Source: Laccaria trichodermophora
Taxonomy: Eukaryota; Basidiomycota; Agaricomycetes; Agaricales; Hydnangiaceae
DNA length: 64,000 nucleotides
Direction of reading: 5' to 3'
Assembly (NCBI GenBank): GCA_018417955.1
Contig: JACTVC010000004.1
Coordinates: 1,674,001-1,738,000, forward strand
Shown here: in pieces, positions 11,847 to 23,885 of the stretch
Layout of the letters: every line of letters begins with the position of its first letter
How positions within the stretch are numbered: position 1 is the first letter of the stretch
Position numbers and translations under genes: made by a program
The notes under the pieces: model-generated
Seen by the model: only the letters and a program-made list of their open reading frames with translations
Told to the model about the DNA's origin: nothing
Databases searched by the model: none

Positions 11847-12261
11847 TCAAATTGTGAGTTTTTCACTTGTGGGCACTGTTCTGTTTGGGTTTTCATTTGT
11901 GTTCCCATTCCCGCCCTCCTTTCGTTGTTGAGGGCCTCTGACAACAAAATGGCCCTTCATCCTTGCTGCGAATTCTTTTGATGTCTCCAGGTGACCTGTT
12001 TCTGCTCCAAGCGGTGGATCTTGTGGATGATGCTGTGCTGCTATGTGTGCTTCAATTCCAGTCAATATGGGCATCGCAGTGTCCACCAACTTGGCGCCAT
12101 CGTCGTCTGCCTCGCTTTCTGTGCGTACAGTGCCTGGGTTATCCGCTGAATAAATCCTTGACAGTGCATCTGCCACTACATTTTCAGATCCCGCGATGTA
12201 CACGACATCAAAATTAAATTCACTAATTTTCTCAATCCATCGAGCCTGCCTGCCTGACAAA
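11847..12261 (-). pseudogene. Gypsy RNase H, C-terminal half
   Basis: The segment starts at SGRQARWIEKISEFNFDV and contains the typical ENVVADALSRIYS motif that ends the RNase H region of Ty3/gypsy Pol. It is separated from its N-terminal half (16043 onward) only by E2. The target duplication TTTGTCAG (minus strand) encodes the shared Leu-Ser at the joint, so removing E2 restores one uninterrupted protein. The stretch after DALSR is a variable linker. Confidence 0.8.
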
Positions 12262-15200
12262 CACTAGTGGCTACCACTTTTTATCATATAACCTAGACTT
12301 AAGCCTACAGACAACAATCTATAACACTGAGATTTTTATGAAAGGCATTTCAATACATCAGCCTAAGCCTTTCAATCATTAAATTGCCTGGGATTTCTGA
12401 TGAAATCTGAGAAATTCTCTATGGGCATTTCATAAGTCTGTCAAGCCATCTCAATGGCGGTTTTTCAATAGATACTTTCATTGTGATTTTTCATTGATAC
12501 CTTAGAATATTTCATTGTGATTTTTCCAATGTATTCCTGGGCATTTCATTATGATTCTTCAAATATATCCCTGGGCATTTCATTGCTATTTTCTAAATGT
12601 ATCCCTTGATATTTCATTGCGATTTTTCAAATGTATTCCTGGATATTTTACTGCTATTTTTCAAATCTATCCTTGGGCATTTCATTGCGGTTTTTTGAAT
12701 GTATCCCTTGATATTTCATTGCGATTTTTCAAATGTATCGCTGGGCATTTCTTTGTGATTTTTCAAATGTATTCCTGGACATTTCATTGCTATTTTTCAA
12801 ATGTATCCCTGAGCATTTCATTGCTATTTTTCAAATGTATCCTTGGGCATTTCATTGTGATTTTTCAAATGTAACCCCAGATATTTCATTGCTATTTTTC
12901 AAATCTATCTTTGGATATTTCATTGTGATTTTTCAAATGTAGCTCTGGGTATTTCACTGTTCCAAATATAGGAATGGTGTATAAGATGTCAGGTACTGCT
13001 TTCAGGGTCTACAGTATATATATAAAAGAGGAAATATGATTGGATATGACCAAAAAGTGGAGAAATCAAGATAAGAATGACAATACAACTAGGGGTCCAT
13101 GCAATGGGTCTCTGGTGGAGTGGTCACATGACCAATTTCCTAAAATGGTCAAATCCAAAGTTGTAGCCCTGCTTTGTAGCTTCCAGAATCTGTTTGAATT
13201 ATGTTCTAAAGTTTACCTGTTGTGGAGATATGAGGTAAAAGATTTTTCTCACCACCGTGTTTTCTTTTGTTTTTTGCCTTTTTCTCCATGAAAACATCAC
13301 CAAACAACATGAGTTCAACACATTTAGAAAACCAATAGATGGGGCTACAATAGTTGTATTGTGGGAAATTTGACCCCAAAAGGAAGGCATATACCCTAAA
13401 TGGGAAATTGACTCTGACTGACTACAAAATGTACTAATGGACTGGAAAACATAACAAAAGACTACAAAAGTCAGACATAGACTACAAAATTTACTGATGT
13501 CTGCCTTTTTCACTACAAAAGTTTGTAATGTCTGGTTTTTGAGACTACAAAAGTTTGTAGTGTCCGCTTTTTTCACTACAAAAGTTTGTAATGTCTGCTT
13601 TTTGAGACTACAAAAGTTTGTAGTGTCTGCTTCTTGAGACTACAAAAGTTTGTAGTCTGCTTTTCTGACATTGAGTTTGTTTGAAGTGTTCTTGACTATG
13701 TAAAGGACCATGGGCACGTGGTTGAAGGACTGAGTTCAGTTGACTGTTTGCCATTGTTGCATGTACACATTTGCTATCATGTACTGTCTTTTCACATCAG
13801 TGGCTACTGTTCTCTTCAGATGTTGTGCTTTGAAGTGTATTCACCAAATGGTAGATTGTGTTGTATCTGAATCCTGAATGAATATCATAGACAGCCTTTG
13901 ATCATTCACTGGTGGTACTGTCAAGACAATTTGCAGGCAAGACTGGCTAGGGTGAATGACTGAACAGTCATACTAGCTCATGATTTGGGAAGACTGAAAA
14001 AAAACTAGTGACACTTATTGAACCTAGGCAGATGTAAGGCAGTGGCTCAAATTCTGAAGGTAAAAGATAGAATAGCCACTTCCTATCTGAAGAGAAATTA
14101 TAGTCTCCACTAATGTCATAGACATGACATGACAGCAAATGTGTACATGCAACAATGGCAAAAAGTCAACTGAACTCAGTCCTTCAACCATGTGCCCATG
14201 ATCCTTTACATAGTCAAGAACACTTCAAACAAACTCAATGTCAGAAAGCAGGCTACAAACTTTTGTAGTGAAAAAAATGGACACTACAAACTTTTGTAGT
14301 CTCAAAAACCAGACATTACACACTTTTGTAGTGAAAAAGGCAGACATCAGTAAATTTTGTAGTCTATGTCTGACTTTTGTAGTCTTTTGTTATGTTTTCT
14401 AGTACATTAGTACATTTTGTAGTCAGTCAGAGTCAATTTCCCATTTAGGGTATATACCTTCCCTTTGGGGTCAATTTTCCCACAATACAACTATTGTAGC
14501 CCCATCTATTAGTTTTCTAAATGTGTTGAACTCATGTTGTTTGGTGATGTTTTCATGGAGAAAAAGGCAAAAAACAAAAAAAAACGCGGTGGTGAGAAAA
14601 ATCTTTTACCTCATACAGTCGAAACCCTCATAACCCATGGATCAGATAACCCATAACCCCTGAAATCCCATGCCATTTTAGATCCACTGAGTTGGTGGGC
14701 AGGGATTTGCATACCATAACCCATAAGTCTGTGATAATCCATAACCCATAGCCCTTGGTGGGCAAAACCCATAGGTTTTTGGACCCTAAGTTAGGGTCAT
14801 ACCTACCAAAAATGGTCATAGAACCCCACATTCTTCACTGTTTTTTCATGACACTCCAATGAATTTTTATTTACATTAATCAAATCTACCACAACACCAA
14901 ATTTATTGACCTGCTGATCACCAAATTCTCTGAAATCAACTTGCAATGCCCCTCCTCCCCAGATCAAGCTTCACTTGATCACGGAGTCAACACTGTTGAA
15001 TAGAAATACATCAATGATGACTTGCTCCAATGGTGCTGATTGTTTTACTTCCAGTCCAGCAAACAAAGAAAATTAGATTTTCTTGAGATTTCCATGACTT
15101 TTTTGAGCACTTATATTTTTTGCACCCCCTCCAACCCATAACATCCGAAAACCCATAGGCTGGACTGTCCACGGAAGGGTATGGGTTACGAGGGTTTCGA

Positions 15201-16042
15201 CTGTATCTCCACAACAGGTAAACTTTAGAACATAATTCAAACAGATTCTGGAAGCTACAAAGCAGGGCTACAACTTTGGATTTGACCATTTTAGGAAATT
15301 GGTCATGTGACCACTCCACCAGAGACCCATTGCATGGACCCCTAGTTGTATTGTCATTCTTATCTTGATTTCTCCACTTTTTGGTCATATCCAATCATAT
15401 TTCCTCTTTTATATATATACTGTAGACCCTGAAAGCAGTACCTGACATCCTATACACCATTCCTATATTTAGAACAGTGAAATACCCAGAGCTACATTTG
15501 AAAAATCACAATGAAATATCCAAAGATAGATTTGAAAAATCGCAATGAAATATCTGGGGTTACATTTGAAAAATCACAATGAAATGCCCAGAGATAGATT
15601 TGAAAAATAGCAATGAAATATCCAGGAATACATTTGACAAATCACAATGAAATATCAAGGGATACATTTAAAAAACTGCAATGAAATGCCCAAGGATAGA
15701 TTTGAAAAATAGCAATGAAATGCCCAGGGATACATTTGAAAAATCGTAATGAAATGCCCAGGAATACATTTGAAAAATCACAATGAAATATTCTAAGGTA
15801 TCAATGAAAAATTCCAATGAAAGATACAAGGTATCTATTGAAAAACTGCCATTGAGATGGCTTGACAGACTTATGAAATGCCCATAGAGAATTTCTCATA
15901 TTTTATCAAAAATCCCAGGCAATTTAATGATTGAAAGGCTTAGGCTGATGTATTGAAATGCCTTTCATAAAAATCTCAGTGTTATAGATTGTCGTCTGTA
16001 GGCTTAAGTCTAGGTTATATGATAAAAGTGGTAGCCACCAGT
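12262..16042. mobile_element. Foldback DNA transposon E2, same family as E1
   Basis: The 8-bp duplication CTGACAAA lies at 12254-12261 and 16043-16050 and fits nTnnnnAn. The left tip is CACTAGTGGCTACCACTT and the complement of the right tip is ACTGGTGGCTACCACTT. The arms (12262 to about 13800, and about 14100 to 16042) are long inverted copies rich in repeats of the form TTTCAAATGTAT(T/C)C plus GGGCATTTCATTGCG, followed by ACTACAAAAGTTTGTAG-type units. A unique centre of about 300 bases lies between them. It shares with E1 the segment around GTCACATGACCAATT and TGTGGAGATATGAGGTAAA. It interrupts the gypsy RNase H gene and carries a MITE in its right arm. No transposase gene is present. Confidence 0.88.
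14616..15203. mobile_element. TA-flanked MITE (Tc1/mariner-pogo type) inside E2
   Basis: CAGTCGAAACCCTCATAACC at the left end and its near-complement ending GGGTTTCGACTG at the right end form terminal inverted repeats. Both ends are flanked by TA. The intact opposite arm of E2 has the uninterrupted site CTCATATCTCC, so insertion duplicated TA. Tips starting CAGT and a TA duplication are typical of the pogo/Fot side of the Tc1/mariner superfamily. At 588 bp with no long frame it is non-autonomous. Variants of the phrase CCCATAACCC recur inside. Confidence 0.85.
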
Positions 16043-17893
16043 CTGACAAATTCTTCTGATTCAGTAAGTACTCTAGTCCCTTATGGTCTGTGATCCATTT
16101 GAACTGTACTCCTTGCAAGATGTCTCAGTGTCTGAGCATATCTTGTGCACAGGATAGTTCTGTTGTGCCGAGTTTAACTTTGCAGAGTAAAATGCGGCTA
16201 TCTTTGCGGTTTTCCAGTCCACACCCTGACTGACCAGGCCAGCCACGCCCATAGAACACCCGTCGGTTACCATCCAAATTTGGGGCGCATCAGGGGTGTA
16301 TTCAAGTGGGATGCGGTTGTGGCCCCTGGCCGCCTGAACGAGTGCCTTCACATCCTTGAAAGCATGCTGCTCAGTGAACTCCCAACGGAAAGGCACCATA
16401 TCACTGGTAAGCCCATGAAGTACTCCCATTGGGATTCTGACATTTGGGATGTCCTCCGCCAGATAACCCACTGAGCCCAAGAACCTGCGCAGAAGATCAC
16501 AATTCGTTGGCATCTTCCAAGCCAACACCGAATCGACTTTGTAGGGGTCCATGTGGATGCCATTGTTGCTAACAATGCATCCTAGAATTTTCATCTCTGG
16601 GCACAGAAAATATAACTTTTTCTTGCTCAGGTATAATTTTTCCTGGGTAAGGATGTCTATGACCGTCTTAACATGGTCAACATGCTCTTTAATCGAGTCC
16701 GAATAGATGATGATGTCGTCAAGGTATACATCCATGAATTGCCTGATGTAAGGGGAGAACAACTGGTTCATCAGTGCTTGGTAAGTCACTGGAGCATTGC
16801 AATCCCCCTGCTGAATTACATGGCAGATCATATTACCATCTGGGGTGGTTGTAGCCATGCAGTGGACGTGTTCTGGCGCGATGCGAATCTGCTCATAAGC
16901 GTCCTTGCCATCCATCATGGATCGAAAAGGTTTTCTTGCTGCCCTTTGCAGAATTCCTTCCAGATCTGGCAAGGGCGACATCATTTTGTGCATATTATCG
17001 TTACACACATGCAGATCGTACACCGTCCTGAGCAAAGGTGGATCCTCAGGCTTCCTTGGCTTAATTACTAACAACATTGGTATAGTGTTCAAGGCATTGG
17101 TAATTTCCCAGCGGTCTGTCTTCAAATAGGCATTCTTTTTCTCCAACCATTGGGATCTCAGAGCCTCAGGGCAACGCGAGGGCCGCCAGAGGTAAAGTTT
17201 ATTCTCGTCTATTAAGGGAATAGTGTGGTTGATTATTCTCAGTGGGGAGAGCTCAGTCTCGCCCGCTTCTTTGCTCAGAGGATCCGCATAATCTACAAGG
17301 AACTTCCTTGCTCTATCGATTTCGGAGTTTTCAATCGCAACTGCACATGAGGCGATCGTTGTGACAGAGATTCCTTCCAGGGGGAGAGCAGTGTCGCAAC
17401 CCACCAGCACACGGGTGGGGTTGAAACCTATGCAGACCTGGTGTTGGTACAGCCAGGGAGTGCCCAGGATCAAGTCATAGTTTGAAAGGTTTATAATAAC
17501 AAAGTATCGTTTTTCATTGATCTTCTGGTATTCAAACTCAACATTTGCTCCAGAATTTATTTTGGAACATGACCCTTGTACCACCAGCTGGAGTCCAAGG
17601 GGTGAGGTCAGTTTATCCTTCTTTACTTTTAGCTGATCCACGATCGTAGAAGACATGAAGTCTCCAAGCAAGCCCAAATCGAGGAGTGCCCTAGCCAGCT
17701 GTCCATTAACTCTGGCAGTGATAACCACGGGTTTGGGAACCTTCCTACTGCCATCCTTTGTTACAGCTGCATTCCACTGAACAGCAGGATATGTCCCACA
17801 GGGGACCTGTAATCCATTCAACTCTAGGCATGGGGACGGGTCCTTGTTCCATTGATCGATCGTTCCTGCTGCTGGTTGATCTGAGCCAAGCAA
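16043..17893 (-). pseudogene. Gypsy protease, reverse transcriptase and N-terminal RNase H
   Basis: A 606-codon frame (17893-16073) encodes an aspartic protease with the active-site triplet reading Asp72-Leu73-Gly74, then reverse transcriptase with Asp328 (MDGKDAYEQI) and YLDD at 390-393, then RNase H with Asp544 (VTDGCS). Retropepsins need D-S/T-G. Here TTG stands where TCG (Ser) is expected, a C-to-T change at CpG that would inactivate the protease. After Thr/Glu near codon 590 the frame shifts, and RNase H continues in another frame (QGVQFKWITDHKGLEYLLN, 16118-16050) up to the E2 insertion. It acted in processing and cDNA synthesis; this copy is dead. Confidence 0.85.
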
Positions 17894-18735
17894 GCACGGA
17901 GCGGAGCCATTTCCTGCATCATCATCAGGATCTCGGGGGCATTTATCAGGTACGTAGCACGTGTTCCTGATCCTTTTGCGTAGTTGACTTTGTGTTTGTT
18001 TATGAGTTGGTCCTCGTACCAGCAGGACAGATTGAATACAGGAATTTCAGCCATTCCTTGTGGGAGGTGAGTGGCTATCCCCCATTGATGGTCTAAGATG
18101 ATGAAGTTGTCTTCATGCAGGTGGTTGATAGCTACAAAAAACCTCTGGGACAGAGGCATGTCATGAAATTCGCTATCAAAGGAATAAGGTACACCTCACC
18201 GCAAGGTATGAGTGATTTCTCGCTCCAACACATTCCCCATAGTCAAATAAGGAATGTTGTGATCGTCTATTAGTGGCGGGTTGCTGAAGCTAGAACATCA
18301 CATGCTGTACCATCTGCCAGGCATGAAGTCAGGTTGTCTAACTACCTCTATAGGTAGGTAATGACAGGTTTGTTGATGCCAGTCGTCGACTCGATACTGT
18401 CCATCCACTATACATTCAACATTGAAGCAATTATCAGGGTGTTGCAGGAAGTTTGCATCACCAGGATATGGCTCTGAGGCTTCTAGGATCCATTCAACTG
18501 CCTCCCCCAGGACATCATCCATAGGTGTATAAATGTGCTCATCCCAATCTGACTCCATGCTGGCGTCTGACGAGCTCTGGGTGTCTAGATTGGGAATGGA
18601 CATGTCTTCGTTGTCCCAGTCTGAATCAGAGACAGATTGTAAATCAGGTAGGCTGTCTTCTGATTCTGAACCGCTAAAATGGCAAAGTTGAGGCTCATCA
18701 TTTCCCATTAGTTGTTCAAATAGGGATGTGTCCAA
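17824..18735 (-). pseudogene. Gypsy segment between gag and protease
   Basis: Two open stretches (18735-18298 and 18159-17824) in different frames connect gag to the protease. The first is acidic and serine-rich (SDSDWDNEDMS.., SSSDASMESDWDE) and ends in a small aromatic-rich module (DWHQQTCHYLP..PGRWYSM). A similar module stands near the end of gag (FRLGEWYSRR), so it may be an internal duplication. The second stretch leads into the protease with a short Gln-rich coil. No catalytic motif. Stops and frame changes between them mark decay. Confidence 0.5.
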
Positions 18736-18912
18736 GTTGATGTCATCCAGGTTAAATGGGATGTTTGGGTAATGCCTAGTGCAGTACCAATTGGCTAAAT
18801 CAAAGTGAGTGTTGGTTAAGATTGATTTATCAATTCAGAGTGCATTGCCATTGCCAAATTCCTCATCATAGATGACATATTTGTTAACGATGTTGCCGTG
18901 AGTCACAAAGAA

Positions 18913-21643
18913 TCATGCTTCAGGATCCACATCCACATCACTGGAGAGGTATAGTGTTGAGATTCCACTGCATAGAACGTGCATGGCATTATCACTATAA
19001 GCATCACCCATTGTCCACTTCCAATCCAGCTTCGCGAGTTTTTTAATTCGACGTGACTGCCGACGTGAGTACCATTCGCCAAGTCGAAAATACTCATTTT
19101 CTAACTTGGAGGTAGGTACCACACAAATGCCTTTTGTTAAATGGTCTACAATACAGTACCAGCTTGGGTTGCTGGTGCGATTGACACTAAAGCACTGGCA
19201 GATGCCATTATTGCCCAACGCGCTACTATCGCCTGGGTAAGGCTGCATTATATCAAGTACATACTCTGACGTTAGAGCTAAGGCATCCCCAAGCGACGTT
19301 CGCCTGGGCAAATTCAGGTCGTTGACTATCCAGGAAGGTTCATTTCCTATCCACTCTGTTAGATCTGAGCTCAGCCAACTAATTTCGCCAAGCTCTAGCA
19401 AATCGATGGCCTCTGCCTCGTCCAATTCAAGAACTTCAGGCTCAAGCTCAATGTTGTAATTAGTGAGTCCTGGTGGTTTATTGTTATTACCACTGGATTT
19501 GACGGAATTTCCCAGTGGGCAGTTTCGGGACATGTGTCCTGTTTTTTTGCAACAGAAGCAAGATCCCGAGGCAAGCAATTCCGCCTTTTCTTTGTCGCTT
19601 AATCTGGGCATGGTATTTTCACGCTGGAAATTACCAGGTTTAGAGTTCTTCCATTCCGTTTTACGGGATGAATTATTTTGATGGGAGCTTCCTCGTGGCT
19701 GTTGGGACTGGAACCTGCTGGTTCCCCTCTGAGAACTATTGTTTCTTTGTCCCAACGGCGCTTGAGAATTTCCCTTCTGGAAGTTACTCGGGGTTCCCGA
19801 ATTTCTATGCTCTGTAGTTCTCTTGTTCTGAGAATTCCCACTGTTCAGGTGGCTCCCATGAGTCCCTGAATTATTTCCCCTTCTCTGTGGGTCAGGTACT
19901 GATTCAGATATCTCAATGGTTTCCGCTCCATTCTGAACATCTTCCCAATCAGACATTTCGGGGTTATATCTGTCTCGCCAGAGTGCTCTCTGGATGGAGC
20001 TGTGAAGTCCATTCCAAAGTTTAATAACTTTTTCACGGTTGTCAATCACTCCAATCATGTTGAAGAGTTCCTCCAGTTCGTAAGTGTATTCTGACACGGC
20101 TTTATCGTTTTGGAAACATTTTTTAAATTTTTGCCTTTGTGCCATCTGGTAATTCACTGGGAAGCAATAGTTAAACATCTGTTCAAAGAAGTCTCATAAG
20201 GACCAGTCACGATAATTCATTGAGACCTTTTGGGTGTAATAATTGTAAGCTTTTCCTTTCAAATAATACGAAAGGACAAAGACTTGTTTATTCTTATGAA
20301 CTTTGCCAGTGGTGACGTACTCTGTTCCTTCTGTGACAAAGCGATGATAGGTGCGTGCATCTGCCACACCATCATATTCTTTGGGTGGGATAGGCTTTAA
20401 TCCAGACTTACACGATCTGGATTTAGATCGCTTATGTTTGCCAAATGTTTGTGGTGCGATTTTCACTTAGTGCACTTTTTAGTGTGAGGTCTGTCTTGCG
20501 AACTGTTGGAGCTAGCGTCGCTGGACTCACTCAAGGAGGATGGGCTAGATTCTGATGAGTCTGATGAATCTGTGTCAGGCTTTTTCCGACGACGACAGGA
20601 TCGTCTGTCCACGTTGTCAAGTGCTTGACCCAGGTAACTTTCAGGGGCGATTTGGTTAACTGGTTGACTATCTGCGTTATGTGTAACTTTTTCAAGACGC
20701 TCGGTCCGCTGGTCATTTACTTTGGAAATGTGTCGTTCTGTTAAATCTGCCATAGGGGTTGGCTCCCTACGATCTTTAGAAACCTTGGAGGGTTTTTTCT
20801 TTCTCTTGTGAGTTGTTTGCTTGGGTGCAGGGTCTTTATCCTCAGAACCCAATCTTGCAGGGGTTTCTCTGTGAGGTTCTTTGAAGGACTCAAGAGCCGC
20901 GCACTGTGCGTCAATATCTAGATCTTCATCGTCTAGATGAGCTGTGCCCCAATTCCAGGGATCAATGTTTTTACCCTTTGGAAGGGAGGGGCCCTCACCG
21001 CGAGAGGAGGAGGAGTCTGCCCTTTGGCGCGGCTTTTCCTGGATTTTCTCATATCAGCGCAAGATTTGCTTTTTCTGCACCGCCGTGAGCCGTTCTTCAG
21101 CTCTGTTGATTACAGTTTCTTTTTCTGTTATCACACTGTTTGCGTTCTTATTGACAGTAGTAAAATTTTTATTTACTTTGGTATTGCTAAGGGAATCTAG
21201 GCTACGAACACGCCTAGGTGCCACTTTAATCCAGGGATTGAATCTCGGTCACTTGGTTCACTTGGCTCTGATAAATCAGATTCACGATCAGGAATGACAT
21301 CATCGTTCCTGAAAGTGACACCAGCCAAAGCTGGGATATGCTCTTTGGCTGTTGTGTTCAACACTTGGGCTTTTGGAGGAATATGCCAAAGCGTTCCTTC
21401 CTCACTGGTTAAAACCGGCGAGGAAGGTCTGGAGGCTGCCACCTCGCTATAGGAGCGAGGGGGTTTCTCCTGTGTATCTGCCAAAGGGGTAGAACCTGTG
21501 GAAGCCACCATCGGCGAGCTCTCCTGGGTTATCTGTGAACCGATAACATTAGTGACTAAATTAGGGTTGGCGGACGTACTGTTCTGGGTAGCTAATCCAG
21601 AACACGGTGCGTGCGCTCGGGTCTGGGAATGAGTAGTAGCCAT
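18913..21643 (-). pseudogene. Gypsy gag, broken by stops and frameshifts
   Basis: The start codon at 21643-21641 lies directly beside the target duplication of element B. The N-terminal part (21643-21197) is Ser/Pro-rich. A one-base shift near 21235 leads into a second frame (about 21220-20463) that is basic and serine-rich. A TGA at 21054-21056 and another shift near 20465 precede the capsid-like core, which a TGA at 20194-20196 also interrupts. The longest open piece (20178-18913, 421 codons) holds the helical core and one CCHC zinc knuckle (CFCCKKTGHMSRNC), the nucleic-acid-binding motif of nucleocapsids. Both TGA codons sit where CGA (Arg) is plausible. Role in a live copy: particle assembly and RNA packaging. 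Confidence 0.8.
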
Positions 21644-21652
21644 AGAAAATAA

Positions 21653-23607
21653 GAGGTCTTTACCTTCCCCAGGTTATTCCATATGGAATCCATGGAATCC
21701 ATGGATAATTCCATATGGATTCCATGGAATCAATGTTGGCTGAGGACCCAGCCAATTTCTGATTCCATGGACATGATGGATTCCATATGGAATGATCCTG
21801 GAATGGTCATGGAATGATCCTGGAATGGTCATGGAATGATTAATTCCATATGGACTCCATATGGATTCCATTGGATTCCATTGGATTCCATATGGAATGC
21901 AGGCATATCCACATTTATTCCATGGAACAGTCCATATGGATTCCATGGAGCAGTTCATATGGATTCCATGGAAGGAATTAATGACCATTATACCATTAGA
22001 ATACATACTCGAGTATAGATATAGTGTCCTTACTATATTTAAGTAAAAAATAGATTTTGCACCTGAGAGAATTGAACCCACAACATCATGAATGGAAGCA
22101 GCACTGTAACCACCTGAGCCATACTGGCTTTGTTATAGGGTAAACTAAAGGTCAATATATAGCGTCGTCGGTCACGTGGCATCTCAAACGTGACAGCTAT
22201 GGCTGTCGCGTTGCCACGTCGCTTCTTCCTTTCACCATCACCACCACCATCCGTCCCACCATCTCAAGCCACGACTGCCTGCGCCAACGACATCGACAAC
22301 GCCGACAACAATGACAACAACAACATTGACAACGCTGACAACAACAACAACAACAACGTTGACAACGCCGACAACAACAACAACAACAACGCTGGCGACA
22401 ACAACAACAACGAAGCCGACGACAACCACGGATGGGTGGGAACGAAGGCGAGCGGAAGGCCAGGTAAGCCAGCAGCGTGGCAACCAGATGACGGACGACG
22501 ACATTTGTCATCGTCCGTCATTTTATTCCACCCGCGAACAAACCACCCCATCCACCCATTGACCTTGCTGACCCCAAAGCACAGGTGCCACGTCGTGACG
22601 TGGCAGATGCACCACCACGAACGGCGCACCACCACACCACACCGACGTCAACGACCGCCCATGCAGACAACACGACCACCCACGCAGACAACACGACCGC
22701 CCACGCAGACAACACAAAGACGACGCAACGACACGAAGATGACGCAACGACACGAAGACGACGCAACGACACCACGACGACGTGATGACATGAAGACGAC
22801 ACGACCGCCCACGCAGACGACACGAACACAACGCAACGACACGAACACAACGCGACCGCCCACGAACACAATGCGACCGCCCACGAACACAATGCAACCA
22901 CCCACGACACGACCGCCCAACGGCAACCGAGCCCCCCCTCCATCTGTTGCTCCCCCTCCCTCTGTTGCTCCCCCTCCCTCTGTTGCTACCCCTCCCTCTG
23001 TTGCTACCCCTCCCTCTGTTGCTCTCCCTCCCATTTCTCCCCCCCTTCATCACTCCCCCTCCCATTTCTCCCCCCCTTCATCACTCCCCCTCCCATTTCT
23101 CCCCCCCTTCATCACTCCCCCTCCCATTACTCCCCTTCCATCCATTCCCACCCCTCCCTTCATCACTCCCTCTCTCCTCCATCACTCCCTACACCCTCCC
23201 CCCTCCATCACTTCCCCTGTCTTCCTCCTCCCTTAAATATTGAAAGTAGTAAAAATAAATTGTGTAGTCTATTCAATACATTTCAATTTTTCCTGCTCAG
23301 CTATGACCATGGAGTAAAGAAACCATGATTCCATAATGTGGACTTAGGAATTATTCCATAAAGTCATTCCATGTGGATTCCATATGGAGTCCATATGGAT
23401 TCCACCCTAAAAATGGTATAGGACATATGGAATAAAGTATGGAATCCATGTGGAAAAAGCATGGAATCCATCCACCAAAAGTATGGAATCCATCCCCCCT
23501 TTCCATGGAATCCATCCCCCCTTCCATGGATTCCATCTGGAATTTCTGCAGTCCACCCCCCATTCCATGGATTCCACATGGAATAACCTGGGGAGGGTAA
23601 AGTATTG
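21653..23607. mobile_element. Element B of the CAGTAC/GAGGTC family
   Basis: Exact 8-bp duplications GAAAATAA lie at 21645-21652 and 23608-23615. The left tip is GAGGTCTTTACC and the complement of the right tip is CAATACTTTACC, so the element is inverted relative to A and C. Subterminal iterons are TTCCATATGGAATCC and ATGGATTCC units (21670-21980, 23340-23590). From left to right the inside holds a tRNA-like module (22054-22134, minus), a CAACGACAACAAC mosaic, CACGAACACAACG/GACGAC repeats and a C/T-rich tract (22930-23230). This is the reverse complement of the purine tract and GTC order in A and C. The Pro/Thr/Asn-rich ORFs in it are composition artefacts. No transposase. Confidence 0.88.
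22054..22134 (-). other. tRNA-like (A-box/B-box) module inside element B
   Basis: On the minus strand, TGGCTCAGGTGGTTA resembles a tRNA D-arm with A-box and GTGGGTTCAATTCTC a T-arm with B-box, at tRNA-like spacing. The acceptor ends do not pair well, so I do not call a working tRNA. It may be a pol III promoter-like or SINE-derived piece. Element C has a comparable module at the same relative place. Confidence 0.45.
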
Positions 23608-23615
23608 GAAAATAA

Positions 23616-23735
23616 AATGGAAGGGGTATTGGTTGCCAGTAACGGGGGTTCGGTTGATCAGACCAAAGGGGTCCAGAAGACAGGTGATGGAAAAGAGACA
23701 AAACGAGTTGGTTTTGTAGAGCTGGGTTTAGTCAA
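23616..23735 (-). other. Probable gypsy 5-prime leader
   Basis: This short stretch lies upstream of gag once element B is removed, and joins to the gag ATG through TTATTTTC. It would be the untranslated leader with the primer-binding site. A candidate TGGCAACCAATACC is present but I cannot assign its tRNA. No LTR matching 7687-8106 follows it. Confidence 0.35.
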
Positions 23736-23885
23736 AAATACTGTACTAATACGACGCACGTCTACCGTACGTCAGGAGACTTGCGACAGGCCCAGACGGT
23801 ACGGTGACGGTGCCCGTCTGACAGACCCGTCTATCCGTCTAAGATGGACATGGTGAGCAGCCCTATTTCCCTGATGCAGGTGATA

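Larger units (their letters stand above)
7687..23735 (-). mobile_element. Ty3/gypsy chromovirus, decayed and opened by nested insertions
   Basis: Reading the minus strand from right to left, the order is leader, gag (21643-18913), pre-protease segment, protease, reverse transcriptase, RNase H, integrase, chromodomain, C-terminal extension and 3-prime LTR (8106-7687). This is the order of fungal chromoviruses. The element is stretched to about 16 kb by insertions: B (21653-23607), E2 (12262-16042, itself holding a MITE at 14616-15203) and A (9180-10701). Removing E2 plus one copy of its target duplication rejoins the RNase H frame exactly. Frameshifts and stops in gag, integrase and RNase H show that the copy is dead. 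The 5-prime LTR is not recognisable right of 23.6 kb, so the right limit is approximate. Confidence 0.8.

Noticed and set aside
22054..22134. Functional tRNA gene in element B
   Set aside because: A- and B-box-like sequences are present, but the acceptor ends do not pair and the anticodon arm is poor.
22190..23236. 348-codon Pro/Thr/Asn-rich ORF in element B
   Set aside because: Produced by microsatellite repeats in the core; equally open on the other strand and not shared in frame with A or C.
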